A stretch of DNA of 64,000 nucleotides from Ferrimonas balearica (GTDB lineage Bacteria; Pseudomonadota; Gammaproteobacteria; Enterobacterales; Shewanellaceae): positions 868,001 to 932,000 of the forward strand of contig NZ_JAHVHV010000002.1 of NCBI RefSeq assembly GCF_019802085.1, given 5' to 3'. Both the position numbers and the translations under genes were made by a program. Below, one piece after another: positions 9,530-20,512 of the stretch; the first letter of the stretch is position 1, and each line of letters opens with the position of its first letter. The notes below the pieces were generated by a model that did not search any database, was not told where the DNA came from, and worked only from the letters and a program-made list of their open reading frames with translations.

Positions 9530-9973
9530 TTACTCCTCCAGGTGCTGCTGGCGGGGCAGCTGGTGAATCAGCCAGTAGCCCAGGCTCATGGCCACTGCCA
9601 CCACGCCGATGGCGAACACGTAGATGGGCTCGGTCTCCTCCATGTCCAGGATGATCACCTTACGGGCGATGGCCATCAGGGCGGTGGCCATCACGATCTT
9701 CACGTGGATGACGTTGTCCCGCAGGTAGATGGTGATGTTGATGAAGATCTCGATGGCGATCAGCACCGCCATAAAGGCCCCGAAGCTGGCCAGCATGTCG
9801 GAGATGGTCAGCACGAAACGCGGGGCCATCATCAGCCGCTGGTACAGGATCCAGCCGACGTCGATCACCCCCATCACGATGACGAACACCATCAGCACCG
9901 ACAGGGCTCGCACCGACCAGTGGATGACCCGCTGCAGCTGCGCCTGCATGCGGTCACTGGGGTCAATCTGCAT
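9530..9973 (-). CDS. PsiE-like phosphate-starvation-inducible membrane protein
   Basis: A 147-residue protein with four predicted membrane helices, matching the size and pattern of the PsiE family (function not established). The ATG at 9973 is preferred because GAGG precedes it and the coding sequence upstream is the end of the UspA gene in another frame. It overlaps the tandem UspA gene by 11 nt, so the two are one transcription unit. The terminator of cydABX lies 10 nt past its stop. Confidence 0.8.
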   Translation of the reverse strand: MQIDPSDRMQAQLQRVIHWSVRALSVLMVFVIVMGVIDVGWILYQRLMMAPRFVLTISDMLASFGAFMAVLIAIEIFINITIYLRDNVIHVKIVMATALMAIARKVIILDMEETEPIYVFAIGVVAVAMSLGYWLIHQLPRQQHLEE

Positions 9974-10919
9974 GGTGAACCTCTTCGGCCAGCACCGGGG
10001 AGCGAAAGCCATCGGGTTTTAAGGTCACCACTGAGCAGCGCACCTGATCGATCACCCGCTCCGCCGTGTTGCCCATGATAAAGCCGGAGATCCCGCTGCG
10101 GCACAGGGTGCCCATCACCAGCAGGTCCGCCCCGACCCGTTCGACGAAGGCCGGGATCTCGGCTTTCGCCTCCCCCTCCAGCATCACCACCGGCACCCGC
10201 TCCGGGGTCAGGCCGAAGCGGGCCAGCAGGGCCTCCAGGCGCACCCGACGGTGGCGCTCCTCCTGCTGGGCCACCTGGGCGATCTCGGTGTCCGAGTAGC
10301 GGGCCCAGTTGCGCAGGTAGCCCTCCGCCTCCAGTCGCCAGGCGTGGCAGACCTGCAGCTTGGCCCCCTGCTGCTCGGCGATCGCCTGGGCCCGCTGGAC
10401 GATCTGCTCGTTAAGCCGCTGGGTCTCGGGATCGCAGGTGACGATGTCCACCGCGGCCACCACGGTGGCGAAGTCGGTGCGCTCTGAGGGGGCCAGCACC
10501 CACAGGGGCACCTGGGATTTGCGCATCAGGTGACGGGTGGTGCTGCCGTACTGGCAGGCGGCGCTCTTGTGGCGCCGGCTGGCGTCGATGGCGATGAGGC
10601 TGGCGCCGTGGCGCTCGGCGGCTTTGACGATCTCGATAAAGGGTTTGCCACTGACCACCTCGGTGTCGACCCGCAGGCTGGGGTAGCGCAGCCGCAGCTC
10701 GTAGGCCTGGGCGTCCAGGGTCTCCTGCTGGGACTGCATCGCCCGCTTGAGCAGGTCCAGCAGCGACAGGCCGCTGGAGCCGAGCATCTGGATCTGCTGA
10801 ACCACGGTGACCAGGGTGAGTTTGGCGCCGGCGGCCTCCGCGTAGGTCAGCAGGGGCGTGGACTGGGCGCCGAGCACTTGGCCGGGGGCCAGGGGAACCA
10901 GGATCGTTTCGTTTTGCAT
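9963..10919 (-). CDS. Tandem universal stress protein (two UspA domains)
   Basis: A cytoplasmic 318-residue protein with two UspA domains, the first about residues 3-135 and the second about 150-300. The second carries the ATP-binding signature MGTLCRSGISGFIMGNTAERV (G-2X-G-9X-G type); the first has a weaker version. This resembles UspE. TGGAGG lies just upstream of the ATG at 10919. It is cotranscribed with the PsiE-like gene and divergent from a LysR regulator, with a palindrome between them. Confidence 0.9.
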   Translation of the reverse strand: MQNETILVPLAPGQVLGAQSTPLLTYAEAAGAKLTLVTVVQQIQMLGSSGLSLLDLLKRAMQSQQETLDAQAYELRLRYPSLRVDTEVVSGKPFIEIVKAAERHGASLIAIDASRRHKSAACQYGSTTRHLMRKSQVPLWVLAPSERTDFATVVAAVDIVTCDPETQRLNEQIVQRAQAIAEQQGAKLQVCHAWRLEAEGYLRNWARYSDTEIAQVAQQEERHRRVRLEALLARFGLTPERVPVVMLEGEAKAEIPAFVERVGADLLVMGTLCRSGISGFIMGNTAERVIDQVRCSVVTLKPDGFRSPVLAEEVHHAD

Positions 10920-10967
10920 AACCACCTCCAATACCACGGGGATGGCGCCACTCTGCCCCATTGCTAT

Positions 10968-10994
10968 CATTAGCGAAACTAAATGTTTCTAATG
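10968..10994. promoter_or_regulatory. Candidate LysR operator between usp and lysR
   Basis: CATTAG (10968-10973) and CTAATG (10989-10994) form an inverted repeat that extends inward as AAAC/GTTT, giving an interrupted palindrome with the AT-rich character of LysR sites. It sits 50 bp from the usp start and 34 bp from the regulator start. Confidence 0.5.
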
Positions 10995-11027
10995 CCATCC
11001 ATAGGCAAAGTGCTATGTGAGGTGCCC

Positions 11028-11924
11028 ATGCCTCTGCCCCTGCGCAGCGTCAGCCTGCGCCAACTTCAGGTGTTTCTCGAGGTGTATCAGCGCGGCTCGA
11101 TCACCGCCGCCGCCCGACACCTGCACCTGACCCAACCCACGGTCTCCTTGCAGCTCAAACGCCTCAGCGAACAGCTCAGCGAGCCGCTCTACCGGGTGCA
11201 CCACCGGCAGCTGGCCTTCACCGAAAGCGCCCGGTTGCTGGCCCGCTGCGCGCTGGAGATCCTGCAAAGCGCCGAGCGGCTGGAGATGAACCTGGCGGAC
11301 CTGCATCAGCTCAAGGCCGGCACCCTGCGCATCGCCCTGGTTTCCAGTGCCAAGTACTTCATTCCCAACATCATCGGCCCCTTTGTCCGGCAATACCCCC
11401 TGGTGGATCTGCAGCTGAAGATCGTCAACCGCGCCGAGCTGTTGGCTCGCCTGGCCCAGCACCAGGATGACGTCTACGTCATCAGCCAGCTGCCGGAGCA
11501 GCCGCCGCTGAACGTCCACCCCCTGGTGGCCAACCCTCTGCACCTGATCGCCCCGGATCCCCACCCCCTGAGTGGCCATCCTCGGCTGAGCCTCAAGGAT
11601 CTGGCCCAGGAGGCGTTCATCTTCCGTGAGGCCGGCTCCGGCACCCGGCTGGCCATCGACCAGTGCCTGGCGGCGCTGGATCTGGCGCTGGAGCCCCGGA
11701 TGGTGATCGAGAGCAACGAGGCGATTAAGCAGTGCGTGGCCGCCGGGTTGGGACTGGCGATCCTCTCGGAGCACGCCATCACCTATGGCGGCATGGCGGG
11801 GATCCAGCGCCTCAAGGTCAAGGAGCTGCCGATCCAGACCCATTGGCAGTTTGTCTGGCCCAAGGACCGGCCTCCCTCCGTGCTGGCCGAGGCGTTTCTC
11901 GGCTACCTCACCGCCCACCGGTGA
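11028..11924 (+). CDS. LysR-family transcriptional regulator
   Basis: A 298-residue LTTR with an N-terminal winged helix-turn-helix (about residues 8-66, AARHLHLTQPTVSLQLKRL) and a substrate-binding domain. It resembles the CbbR-type subgroup. The ATG at 11028 has GAGG at good spacing; an upstream ATG at 10983 lies inside the candidate operator and is less likely. It is divergent from the usp gene, which is its most likely target. Confidence 0.88.
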   Translation: MPLPLRSVSLRQLQVFLEVYQRGSITAAARHLHLTQPTVSLQLKRLSEQLSEPLYRVHHRQLAFTESARLLARCALEILQSAERLEMNLADLHQLKAGTLRIALVSSAKYFIPNIIGPFVRQYPLVDLQLKIVNRAELLARLAQHQDDVYVISQLPEQPPLNVHPLVANPLHLIAPDPHPLSGHPRLSLKDLAQEAFIFREAGSGTRLAIDQCLAALDLALEPRMVIESNEAIKQCVAAGLGLAILSEHAITYGGMAGIQRLKVKELPIQTHWQFVWPKDRPPSVLAEAFLGYLTAHR

Positions 11925-12065
11925 TCGGGACGGGCCCTGGTGCCCAGAACGGCTCGCAACCCAGGGGGAGAGCGGCCTTGGATGGCATTATTTTTCGAGG
12001 CAAACCAAGGTGGTATGCTGTTTCCTCTGATACCCATTAACGATTTTGACGCGGAGAGTACAGCG

Positions 12066-12884
12066 ATGTGGAGATGGCTAGGGATGGCCGGGTTGGTGAT
12101 GGTGCTGGGCGGTTGCAGTGCGTACATGTTGGATTACCAGGCCACCGGCGCCGAGTCGAGCAGTTTAGTGGCCTACCTCTACCCCGATGAGGCGAGCCGT
12201 CAGGCCCACGTCGAGACGCTGCCGACGTTGCGTCTGCCGGTGAACGTGGGGGTGGCCTTCGTGCCTTCGACCCGCTCCGATCTCAGCCGTCAGGCCCAGC
12301 AGCAACTGCTGGAGGACACCAAGGCGGCCTTTCTCGAGTACGACTACATCAATCGCATCGAGGTGATCCCCAGTGACTACCTGGCCCAGGGCCGGGGCTT
12401 TGAGACCCTGGAGCAGGTGGCCCGTCTGTACGATGTCGAGCTGATGGCGCTGGTTTCCTACGACCAGGTGCGGCGCAGCTCGGAGAACAAGGCGGCCTTT
12501 CTCTACTGGACCATCGTCGGCATGTACGTGATCCCGGGCAACCAGAACAGCGTGCAGACCTTTGTGGATACCGCGGTGTTCGACGTCAAAACCCGCAAGA
12601 TGCTGTTCCGGGCGCCGGGCGTCAGCAAGCAGGAGGAGACCAGCACCGCCATCGAGGCCTCCGCCAGCCTCTACGAGCAGGGCGACGCCGGATTCCAGCT
12701 GGCGATGGCGGACATGACCACCAACCTGGAGTCGGAGCTGGTCCGCTTTACCGAGCGGGTCAAGAACGAAGAGGTGGCCCGGGTGGAGCACAAATCGGGC
12801 TACTCCCTCGGCGGCGGAACCCTGGGGGGCGTCGGCCTTTTGCTGCTCTCCCTGCTGAACCTGGGACGCCGCCGTTTCCGGTAA
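12066..12884 (+). CDS. Rhombotarget-type lipoprotein with GlyGly-CTERM tail
   Basis: A 272-residue lipoprotein with lipobox LGGC at about residues 14-17. The C-terminus has a Gly-rich motif (LGGGTLGG), a hydrophobic stretch and an arginine cluster (GRRRFR). This is the GlyGly-CTERM arrangement recognised by rhombosortase, and the body matches what I know of the rhombotarget lipoprotein family. GGAGA precedes the ATG at 12066. No rhombosortase gene is in the window. Function unknown. Confidence 0.82.
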   Translation: MWRWLGMAGLVMVLGGCSAYMLDYQATGAESSSLVAYLYPDEASRQAHVETLPTLRLPVNVGVAFVPSTRSDLSRQAQQQLLEDTKAAFLEYDYINRIEVIPSDYLAQGRGFETLEQVARLYDVELMALVSYDQVRRSSENKAAFLYWTIVGMYVIPGNQNSVQTFVDTAVFDVKTRKMLFRAPGVSKQEETSTAIEASASLYEQGDAGFQLAMADMTTNLESELVRFTERVKNEEVARVEHKSGYSLGGGTLGGVGLLLLSLLNLGRRRFR

Positions 12885-12900
12885 ACCGGTAAAGCCCCCA

Positions 12901-12928
12901 TAAAAAACGCCGCCCACTGGGCGGCGTT
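12901..12928 (-). terminator. Terminator between the lipoprotein and the chemoreceptor
   Basis: Stem aacgccgccc/gggcggcgtt with a 3-nt loop. On the minus strand it is followed by TTTTTTA, so it mainly ends the chemoreceptor transcript; the plus-strand side has only short T runs. Confidence 0.85.
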
Positions 12929-12944
12929 GTCGTTGCGGGCCCCG

Positions 12945-14957
12945 TCAGAGGCGGAAGTGGGCCAGGTGCCCTTTGAGGGAACGGGCCAGGTCGTTGAGCT
13001 GGCCGGCGGCGTCCACCGTCTGGCCGGCCCCCTGTTCGCTCTGCCGCGCCAGCTCGGTGATCTGGCTGAGGTTGGCGGCGATCTCGTCGGCCACCACCCC
13101 CTGCTGCTCGGCGGCGCTGGCGATGGAGGTGGCGTTTTGCGCCAGCTGGGTCACGCTCTGGGCGATCTGGGTCAGGGCCACGCCGGCCTCACCGGACTGC
13201 TCGGTGGAGCGTTGACTCAGGGTCAGGCTGTGGGCCATCTGGCTCACCGCCTCCCGGGTGCGGCCATGGAGCTGCTCGATGGTCTGGGCGATCTCCGTGG
13301 TGGAGGTCTGGGTACGCTGGGCCAGGGAGCGCACCTCGTCCGCCACCACGGCAAAGCCGCGGCCCTGCTCGCCGGCCCGGGCCGCCTCGATGGCGGCGTT
13401 CAGCGCCAGCAGGTTGGTCTGCTCGGCAATCTCGTTGATCACCTGCACCACCTTGGCGATCGCCTCGCTCTCCTGCTCGACCCGGTCCACCGCCTCAGAG
13501 CCCTGGCCCAGCGCCGTGGAGAGGGTCTGCATCTGGTTGATCACCGCGTCCACCTGGCGATCCCCCGCCTGGGCGGCGGCGTCCACCTGGTGTGACTGCT
13601 CGGCCGAGCCGGTGGCGTGGCGGGCCACCTCCCGTACCGAGCTGCTCATCTCCTCCATGGCGGTGGCGATCTGATCGGTCTGCTGCATCAGCTCGGCAGC
13701 GCCGGTGCCGTTGGTCTGGGCCACCTGTTGCAGGCCCCGGGCTTCCTGCTCCAAGGCTTCGCTGGAGCGGGCCAGGGCGCTCAGCAGGTCTCGCAGCCCC
13801 TGGCTCATGGTGGTGACGCTGGCGGTGATCCTGTGCACCTCGTTGGCGGACTGGGCCGGCACCGGCGGCAGGCTCTGGGCCAGGTTACCGCTGCCGATGG
13901 CGTCGATCTGCTCGCACAGCTCCTCCAGCGGGCGGTTGAGGGTGCGACGCAGCATCAGTGCCAGCAACAGGCCGATAAGCAGACACCCGCCCAGGGCCGC
14001 CAGCACGTTGAAGCCGCGCAGGGGCGCCAGGGCCGCTTCAAGCTCCGCTACTGGAGCGGCGGCGGCCAGCACCCAGCCGGGGCCGGGGATCACCGTGGCC
14101 GCTTGCAGCCAGGCCTGGCCGCCCTGGGGGTACTGCCGCACCCCCTCCAGTTGGCCGGAGACCGCTGCCTGGTAAAGGGGCTCACCGAGATCGTCCTTCA
14201 GCGCCAGGGCGTTGGGTTCGGCGGCCATCCCTGGGTGGTAGAGGAAGGCGCCGCTCTCCTGGCGGATCAGGCTGTAGTAGCCGCTGTCGCCGATGCGGAT
14301 GCGATCCAGGGTCTGGCGCATCTGCTCGGTGGCGTAGGAGACATCCTGGCCGATGTAGAGCACGCCGATCACCCGGCCCTCTTGCACCAGCGGGGTGTAG
14401 ACGGTGATGTACTGACGGCCGAACAGATCGGCGTAGCCGGTGTACTCCTGGCCGGCCATCAGGGCCTGGTAACCTGGGTGGCCCTGGCCGAGGAAGGTGC
14501 CGGTGGCCCGGCTGCCGTCCTCGCGGCGCAGCGAGGTGGCGATCCGCATGAAATCGTCCCCCTCCCGGGCAAACACCGTGGCGGTGCCGCCGGTGATGTT
14601 GGCGTAGCGGTCCACCTGGGCCACGGTGGTGTTCACCAGCCGGGTGCCGCTGCGCATCTCAGGGGCGTCGATGCCCCCCACCGCCATCCGCTTGCCGGTG
14701 AGGCTGAACTCACCGGGGAAGAGGGCGGCAAAGAGGCCGGCGTTGTGGTTGGCCAGGTCCAGCTGGGACTGGTACTGGATGGAGAGCAACTCGCTCATGG
14801 CGCTGAGCTGGCTCTGAGTGTTTTCCATGGCGCTCTGACGCAGAGCCTGGGCCGCCAGGGTGTAGGAGAGCAGGCCGAACGCGGTCAACACCAGCATTGA
14901 GATCAACAGCGACAGGCTGCCGATCTGGCGTCCGAAGCGCCACTGGGAAAATCTCAT
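12945..14957 (-). CDS. Methyl-accepting chemotaxis protein with periplasmic Cache domain
   Basis: A 670-residue transmembrane chemoreceptor. It has a first membrane segment at about residues 15-38, a periplasmic Cache_3/Cache_2-type ligand domain at about 40-285, a second membrane segment near 295-317, HAMP, and a long cytoplasmic signalling domain with the conserved hairpin tip [20 protein letters not shown] and ADEVRSLA. No C-terminal CheR-binding pentapeptide is visible (ends LAHFRL). It is a single-gene unit. The ligand cannot be deduced. Confidence 0.93.
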   Translation of the reverse strand: MRFSQWRFGRQIGSLSLLISMLVLTAFGLLSYTLAAQALRQSAMENTQSQLSAMSELLSIQYQSQLDLANHNAGLFAALFPGEFSLTGKRMAVGGIDAPEMRSGTRLVNTTVAQVDRYANITGGTATVFAREGDDFMRIATSLRREDGSRATGTFLGQGHPGYQALMAGQEYTGYADLFGRQYITVYTPLVQEGRVIGVLYIGQDVSYATEQMRQTLDRIRIGDSGYYSLIRQESGAFLYHPGMAAEPNALALKDDLGEPLYQAAVSGQLEGVRQYPQGGQAWLQAATVIPGPGWVLAAAAPVAELEAALAPLRGFNVLAALGGCLLIGLLLALMLRRTLNRPLEELCEQIDAIGSGNLAQSLPPVPAQSANEVHRITASVTTMSQGLRDLLSALARSSEALEQEARGLQQVAQTNGTGAAELMQQTDQIATAMEEMSSSVREVARHATGSAEQSHQVDAAAQAGDRQVDAVINQMQTLSTALGQGSEAVDRVEQESEAIAKVVQVINEIAEQTNLLALNAAIEAARAGEQGRGFAVVADEVRSLAQRTQTSTTEIAQTIEQLHGRTREAVSQMAHSLTLSQRSTEQSGEAGVALTQIAQSVTQLAQNATSIASAAEQQGVVADEIAANLSQITELARQSEQGAGQTVDAAGQLNDLARSLKGHLAHFRL

Positions 14958-15209
14958 AACTGCCTCTTTGTATTTGTTATTTCCATTACAATTAGGCGAC
15001 AGCTTACGCCAGGGCTGTGGCGGGGGAGGTGAAGCCGATCACAGAAACCGTCTTCATAATGACGACGGGATCACCCCGCGAAAATCCGCCTCAAACCCGA
15101 CTTGGCTCCCCGGCCGACTGCATCCTGATCCAGCTCGAAGTTAGGGAATGGCCCCGGGCGTTTTGCGTACTGCCCTGCTACACTGCGCCGCCTATTCCAT
15201 AAAACACAA

Positions 15210-16103
15210 ATGGTTATGCGCGCGCTGCTGGGATCCCTCCTGTTTCTTGTTCTGCTCCAACCCGCCTGGGGCCAGGTGCCCGCCGAGGGCCAGTTGCTGG
15301 CCAGTCAGGCCTGTGAGGCGTTCCAGTCCATTCGTAAGCAGAGCAATCCCGGGGCGCTGAGCCTGGTGCCCGGTCAGGCCTACCCGGTACTGGCCCAGAA
15401 CAAGCCCGGTGGCGACTGGTTTCTGGTGCAGGTGGACGGGCAGCGGCGCTGGGTGGCCACCGGGTGTGGTGAGCATCAAGGGGGCGAAAACGCCACGGCC
15501 GCGGCGCCTCAGCCCTTTGCCCACTACACCCTGGCGATGAGTTGGCACAGTGGCTTCTGCGCCGAGCGGGGCAACCGCCCCGACTGCCGTCAGGCCCGAG
15601 GGGAGCTGGTGCTTCACGGCCTCTGGCCCTCCCACCCGCGGGCCCCCCACCCGGAGTACTGCGACGGCAGCCGTCGCCAGGGGTTTTGCCGCTACTCCGC
15701 CCTCGCCCTGGAGCCGGAACTGAGGCAGCAGCTGGATACCCTGATGCCCGGCACCCAGGTCTGTCTGGAGCGCTACCAGTGGCACAAGCACGGCAGCTGC
15801 TCCGGGCTGTCCACCGAGGCCTACTTCCAGCAGTCGGTGACCTACAGCCAGTGGCTCAAAGCCTCTTCGGCGGCCGCCGAACTGCGTCGCCAGGCCGGGG
15901 GGCAGATAAGCCTGGCGGCGGCGCTGGAGGCGTTCGAGCGTTGGGGTTGGGGCGAGGCGGTGAGCCTGCACTGTCGGGGCGGTTATCTGGAGGAGGTGCG
16001 CCTCTACCTGCAACCGGACCTGCCCAGCGATCCCAGCCTGGCCCGGCCGGCCCCCTTCCAGGGTCAGCAGCGCTGTCCCGCCCGCTTCGATCTGTTACCC
16101 TAA
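15210..16103 (+). CDS. Secreted ribonuclease T2-family protein with N-terminal SH3-like domain
   Basis: A 297-residue exported protein. After a signal peptide (ending near AWGQ, residue 23) there is a short SH3b-like domain (about 30-90), then an RNase T2 domain with both catalytic signatures: HGLWPS (CAS1) and ERYQWHKHGSC (CAS2). Many cysteines suggest periplasmic disulfides. E. coli RNase I has the same fold but lacks the N-terminal SH3-like part. The start could also be the ATG at 15216; neither has a clear Shine-Dalgarno. It could scavenge RNA in the periplasm. Confidence 0.88.
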   Translation: MVMRALLGSLLFLVLLQPAWGQVPAEGQLLASQACEAFQSIRKQSNPGALSLVPGQAYPVLAQNKPGGDWFLVQVDGQRRWVATGCGEHQGGENATAAAPQPFAHYTLAMSWHSGFCAERGNRPDCRQARGELVLHGLWPSHPRAPHPEYCDGSRRQGFCRYSALALEPELRQQLDTLMPGTQVCLERYQWHKHGSCSGLSTEAYFQQSVTYSQWLKASSAAAELRRQAGGQISLAAALEAFERWGWGEAVSLHCRGGYLEEVRLYLQPDLPSDPSLARPAPFQGQQRCPARFDLLP

Positions 16104-16130
16104 CCGCCCTTGCGTGAACAGGAGTCAAAG

Positions 16131-16385
16131 ATGAAACGGATGGTATTGGGGGGGTTGGCCCTGACGCTGCTGCTGGCCGGCTGTGGCAAGATCACCCAGG
16201 AAAACTACGACAAAATCGAGATGGGGATGAGCAAGAGCGAGGTGGAGGCGATCCTCGGCGGCGCCGATCACTGCGAGCAGGCCCTGGGCACCGAAAGCTG
16301 TGTCTGGGGCGACGAGGAGACCCAGATCAAGATTGGTTTTGCCGGCGACAACGCGGTGCTGTTCACCAACAAAGGGTTGCAGTAA
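16131..16385 (+). CDS. Small lipoprotein, DUF3862/SmpA-like fold
   Basis: An 84-residue lipoprotein with lipobox LLAGC (Cys at residue 18). The mature part (YDKIEMGMSKSEVEAILG) has the BamE/SmpA-like pattern in which a short helix-turn is followed by a small beta sheet. AGGAG lies upstream of the ATG at 16131. It is 27 nt after the RNase gene and may be cotranscribed. Function unknown. Confidence 0.78.
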   Translation: MKRMVLGGLALTLLLAGCGKITQENYDKIEMGMSKSEVEAILGGADHCEQALGTESCVWGDEETQIKIGFAGDNAVLFTNKGLQ

Positions 16386-16402
16386 CCCCTCGGCAAAACC
16401 AC

Positions 16403-16431
16403 AACGGGCGGCCCAGGGGCCGCCCGTTTTG

Positions 16432-16433
<2 letters not shown>
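16403..16433. terminator. Bidirectional terminator
   Basis: Stem aacgggcggcc/ggccgcccgtt followed by TTTTGTT on the plus strand, between the convergent lipoprotein and response-regulator genes. Confidence 0.8.
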
Positions 16434-17753
<1,320 letters not shown>

Positions 17754-17757
<4 letters not shown>

Positions 17758-19289
17758 TGGGCGGTTCCTTGTCGCAATGTCAGGGTGGCTTGGCAGCCGG
17801 GGGTGTCGGGGCGGTCGGCCAGTTCGACGTCACCGCCGTACCAGAGCCGGGCCAGGCGGCGGGCCAGGTAGAGCCCCATGCCGGAGCCGTCGGACTTGGT
17901 GCTCTGGTGGGGCTCGAACAGCCGGTCCACCATCGCCGGCGCCAGGCCCGCGCCGCCATCCAGCACCCGGATCCGGGCGTTCTGATCGTCCCCCTCGCCC
18001 TCAATCTGCACCTCGCCGGCGGCGGGGGAAGCCTCCTGGGCGTTGACCAGCAGGGTGTGCAGCATGGTGCGCAGCTCCGAGTGGGCGCCGGTCAGCACCA
18101 GGGCGTCGGGCAGGGTGTTGGTAAAACTCACTCCCTGGGGGTTGGCCATGGACAGCTCCAGGATGATGTCGTCCACCAGCGCCCGGGCCCGGTGACGTTC
18201 GCTGCGGTCGATGCCGTTGGCGGACAGGGTGAGCATGGCGGTCAGGGTGCGGTCCATGTGGGTCAGCTTGGCGCGGATCTGTCGATGCCAGCGCTGGCGC
18301 TCCTCGGCGTCCGCCTGCTCGGTGCGCTCCAGGGCCAGGCCGATGGTGTGCAGGGGGTTACGCAGGGCGTGGGCCAGGCCCCGGGCGATCTCGCCGATCT
18401 CCGCCAGGTGCTGGCGGCTTTGCAGGGTTTTTTGCTGTTCGGTCATTCGGGCCAGGGACTGGCTCATCTGGTTGAAGGCACCGATGGCGTGGTGCACCTC
18501 GGAGCTGCCCTGCAGCGGCAGGGTGTGGCCCAGTTCACCGGCGGAGAGGCGCTGACAGCCCTGATCCAGGGCCTCCAGGGGGCGGGCCAGTCGCTGGGCC
18601 AGCCAGTAGATCAGCAGCAGGCCGATGCCGCCGGAGAGCAGTAAGGCCCAGAACAGGGTGCGGCTGAACTGGCTCATCAGCGCCTGCTCCGGGGCGTGGA
18701 GCAGGGTCATCGCCAGGGGGGCGTCGAAGCCCTCGATGAACACCCGGTCGCTGCCGCGCTCGAACTCCACCTTGATCTGTCGGGCCTGCTCCAGTGCCTG
18801 GCGCCGTGCCTCGGCCAGCTCCGCCTTGATGAGCGCCTGCTCCTCCTCGCTCATGGTGTGGGGCGTGAGCACCAACGCTTCGAGGTGGCTCTCCAGCGCT
18901 TCGCTGTGGGCCTCCAGGGCGTGCAGCTGCTGGGACAGGGAGGCCTGCTGGCGCTGACGTTCGGCCTCCTGCGCCTGACGCACCTGTTCCTGGTGCTGAC
19001 GCTCGGCTTCGCGCTGCTGCTCCTGCGCCTCGCGCTGTTGCCGAACCGCCTCAACCTGCTCCGGCGGCAGCGGGGCCCGGGGGGCCTGCAGCGGCTCCAG
19101 GCGGAGCATCTCGTCGTCGAACAGGTTCTCCACGGTGATCTCCGCCACCCGGCGGGCCACCACGGCGGACTGATCCCCCAGGGTGTCGTGAAAATCGGCG
19201 GTCAGCTTGTTGAGCAGCAGGATCTGCACCGCGATGAACAGCAGCATCAGCGAGCCAAAAGCAAAGAACAGATAGCGTTTGAGGGACAT
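17754..19289 (-). CDS. Membrane sensor histidine kinase, partner of the NtrC-family regulator
   Basis: A 511-residue kinase. It has an N-terminal membrane segment (about 5-28), a periplasmic region dominated by a Gln/Arg/Glu-rich coiled coil (about 75-145), a second membrane segment (about 218-240), HAMP, a DHp domain with H-box GLAHALRNPLHTIG, and a GHKL ATPase domain with GSGMGLYLARRLAR. The ATG at 19289 gives a normal signal anchor; GGAG is 12 nt upstream, so an in-frame ATG at 19328 cannot be excluded. It is the first gene of a two-gene operon. Confidence 0.9.
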
Positions 19290-19560
19290 GGACTCAGGGC
19301 ACTCCACAAGGTTGTCTGTCCTGGTCATACAGCTTTCGTGCCAGGGCGCCAATGCCCAGAGTGTCAGGCTGCGGGCGTGGCGGCAAGGGCCCGACTCCGG
19401 ATGACCCTCCCCATATGGGCAGGAGGCGCTGCCCTTTTCGGCAGTCGAAGCGGGGCGCTGCTCCGGCGAAACCCCGCCAGGGCCCATGGGCCGGGCCTTG
19501 GCTAAGTTGGCACGCGCTTTTCAATGGCTTGGGTCCAATCACCACCACAGGATGGACATT

Positions 19561-20172
19561 ATGACCCTCTGGACCCGAACCCTTTGCCTGGCCGCTTTGG
19601 CGCTGACCACCCTCTACCCTGCCGCCCTCTGGGCCGACAGCCTGACCCTCACCCGCCAGGGGACGGAGCCAGTCAAGGTGGTGCTCAGCCGCGATGGGGA
19701 GCGCCTGGCGTTGACCCTGGATCCGGCATCGCCGGACTGGGGGGCGCTGGAAACGGCCCTGGCGGACAGTGAGCATGGCGAGCGCTGGCTAGAGCTGGCG
19801 CGCAGTGCGGTGGCCGGGGAGGGGGAGCTGCATCTGGCGTTGCACAGTGGCGCCCACCACCGGGTGCACCTGATGACCCTGCCCGGGGAGGAGTTGGAGC
19901 TGGAGTTTCTGGAGCAGGAGGCGATGGCGGAGCAGATGGCGGAGCTGCACCGGCGCCTGGAAGAGGAGGGGGTGCGTCTGGAGGAGGAAGCCCGGCGCAT
20001 CGAGGCGCATGTGGCCACCATCAAGGTGCCTGAGGTGATCATCCACCACCGGGGCCGCAGTGCGGAGGCGATCACCCATCTGATTGACCGCGGCCAGTTC
20101 TCCGAGGCACAGCTGGATGCCCTGGAAAAGGCGCTGGCGGACAAGCGGGCCGAGGCGCACGAGGTGAAGTAA
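19561..20172 (+). CDS. Exported protein of unknown function with a Glu-rich helix
   Basis: A 203-residue protein with an N-terminal signal peptide (ending near ALWA, residue 25), a beta-rich part, then a charged amphipathic helix (about 115-160, rich in Glu/Met) and a short C-terminal helical part. AGGA lies 8 nt before the ATG at 19561, so I prefer it to an in-frame ATG at 19552. It is divergent from the histidine kinase and followed by the DUF465 gene after 46 nt. I do not recognise a family. Confidence 0.72.
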   Translation: MTLWTRTLCLAALALTTLYPAALWADSLTLTRQGTEPVKVVLSRDGERLALTLDPASPDWGALETALADSEHGERWLELARSAVAGEGELHLALHSGAHHRVHLMTLPGEELELEFLEQEAMAEQMAELHRRLEEEGVRLEEEARRIEAHVATIKVPEVIIHHRGRSAEAITHLIDRGQFSEAQLDALEKALADKRAEAHEVK

Positions 20173-20218
20173 CTGGGCTATGGTTACCTCTGGTAGTAGC
20201 AGCAGAGAGGGCCCCGTG

Positions 20219-20464
20219 ATGCTGGGTGAGAATCATGCACTGATCTTCGAGTTTCCCGAGCACAAAGAGGTGATCCACCACCTCAAAGAGAGCGACGAGG
20301 AGTTTGCCCGCATGGCCAAGGAGTACCACGATCTGGACCACAAGGTCCGGGGGCTGGAGGTCAACGGGGTCCCCACCACCGACCAGAACTTTATGGATCT
20401 CAAAGCCCGCCGCGTGAGCTTGAAAGACCAGCTCTACCGGCGGCTGCTTAACGGTCACGGCTGA
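20219..20464 (+). CDS. YdcH-like DUF465 protein
   Basis: An 81-residue cytoplasmic protein matching DUF465 (YdcH): a helical hairpin with the conserved HDLDHKVR region and a basic C-terminal helix (LKDQLYRRLL). Start at the ATG 20219 after GAGAGG. Function unknown; short DUF465 proteins are widespread in proteobacteria. Confidence 0.87.
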   Translation: MLGENHALIFEFPEHKEVIHHLKESDEEFARMAKEYHDLDHKVRGLEVNGVPTTDQNFMDLKARRVSLKDQLYRRLLNGHG

Positions 20465-20483
20465 GACTGGACCGACAGAAAAG

Positions 20484-20512
20484 GAAACGGGCCCGAAGGC
20501 CCGTTTTTTTAT
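20484..20512. terminator. Bidirectional terminator
   Basis: Stem aaacgggcc/ggcccgttt followed by seven T residues on the plus strand. It lies between the convergent DUF465 gene and the RND transporter gene. Confidence 0.88.
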
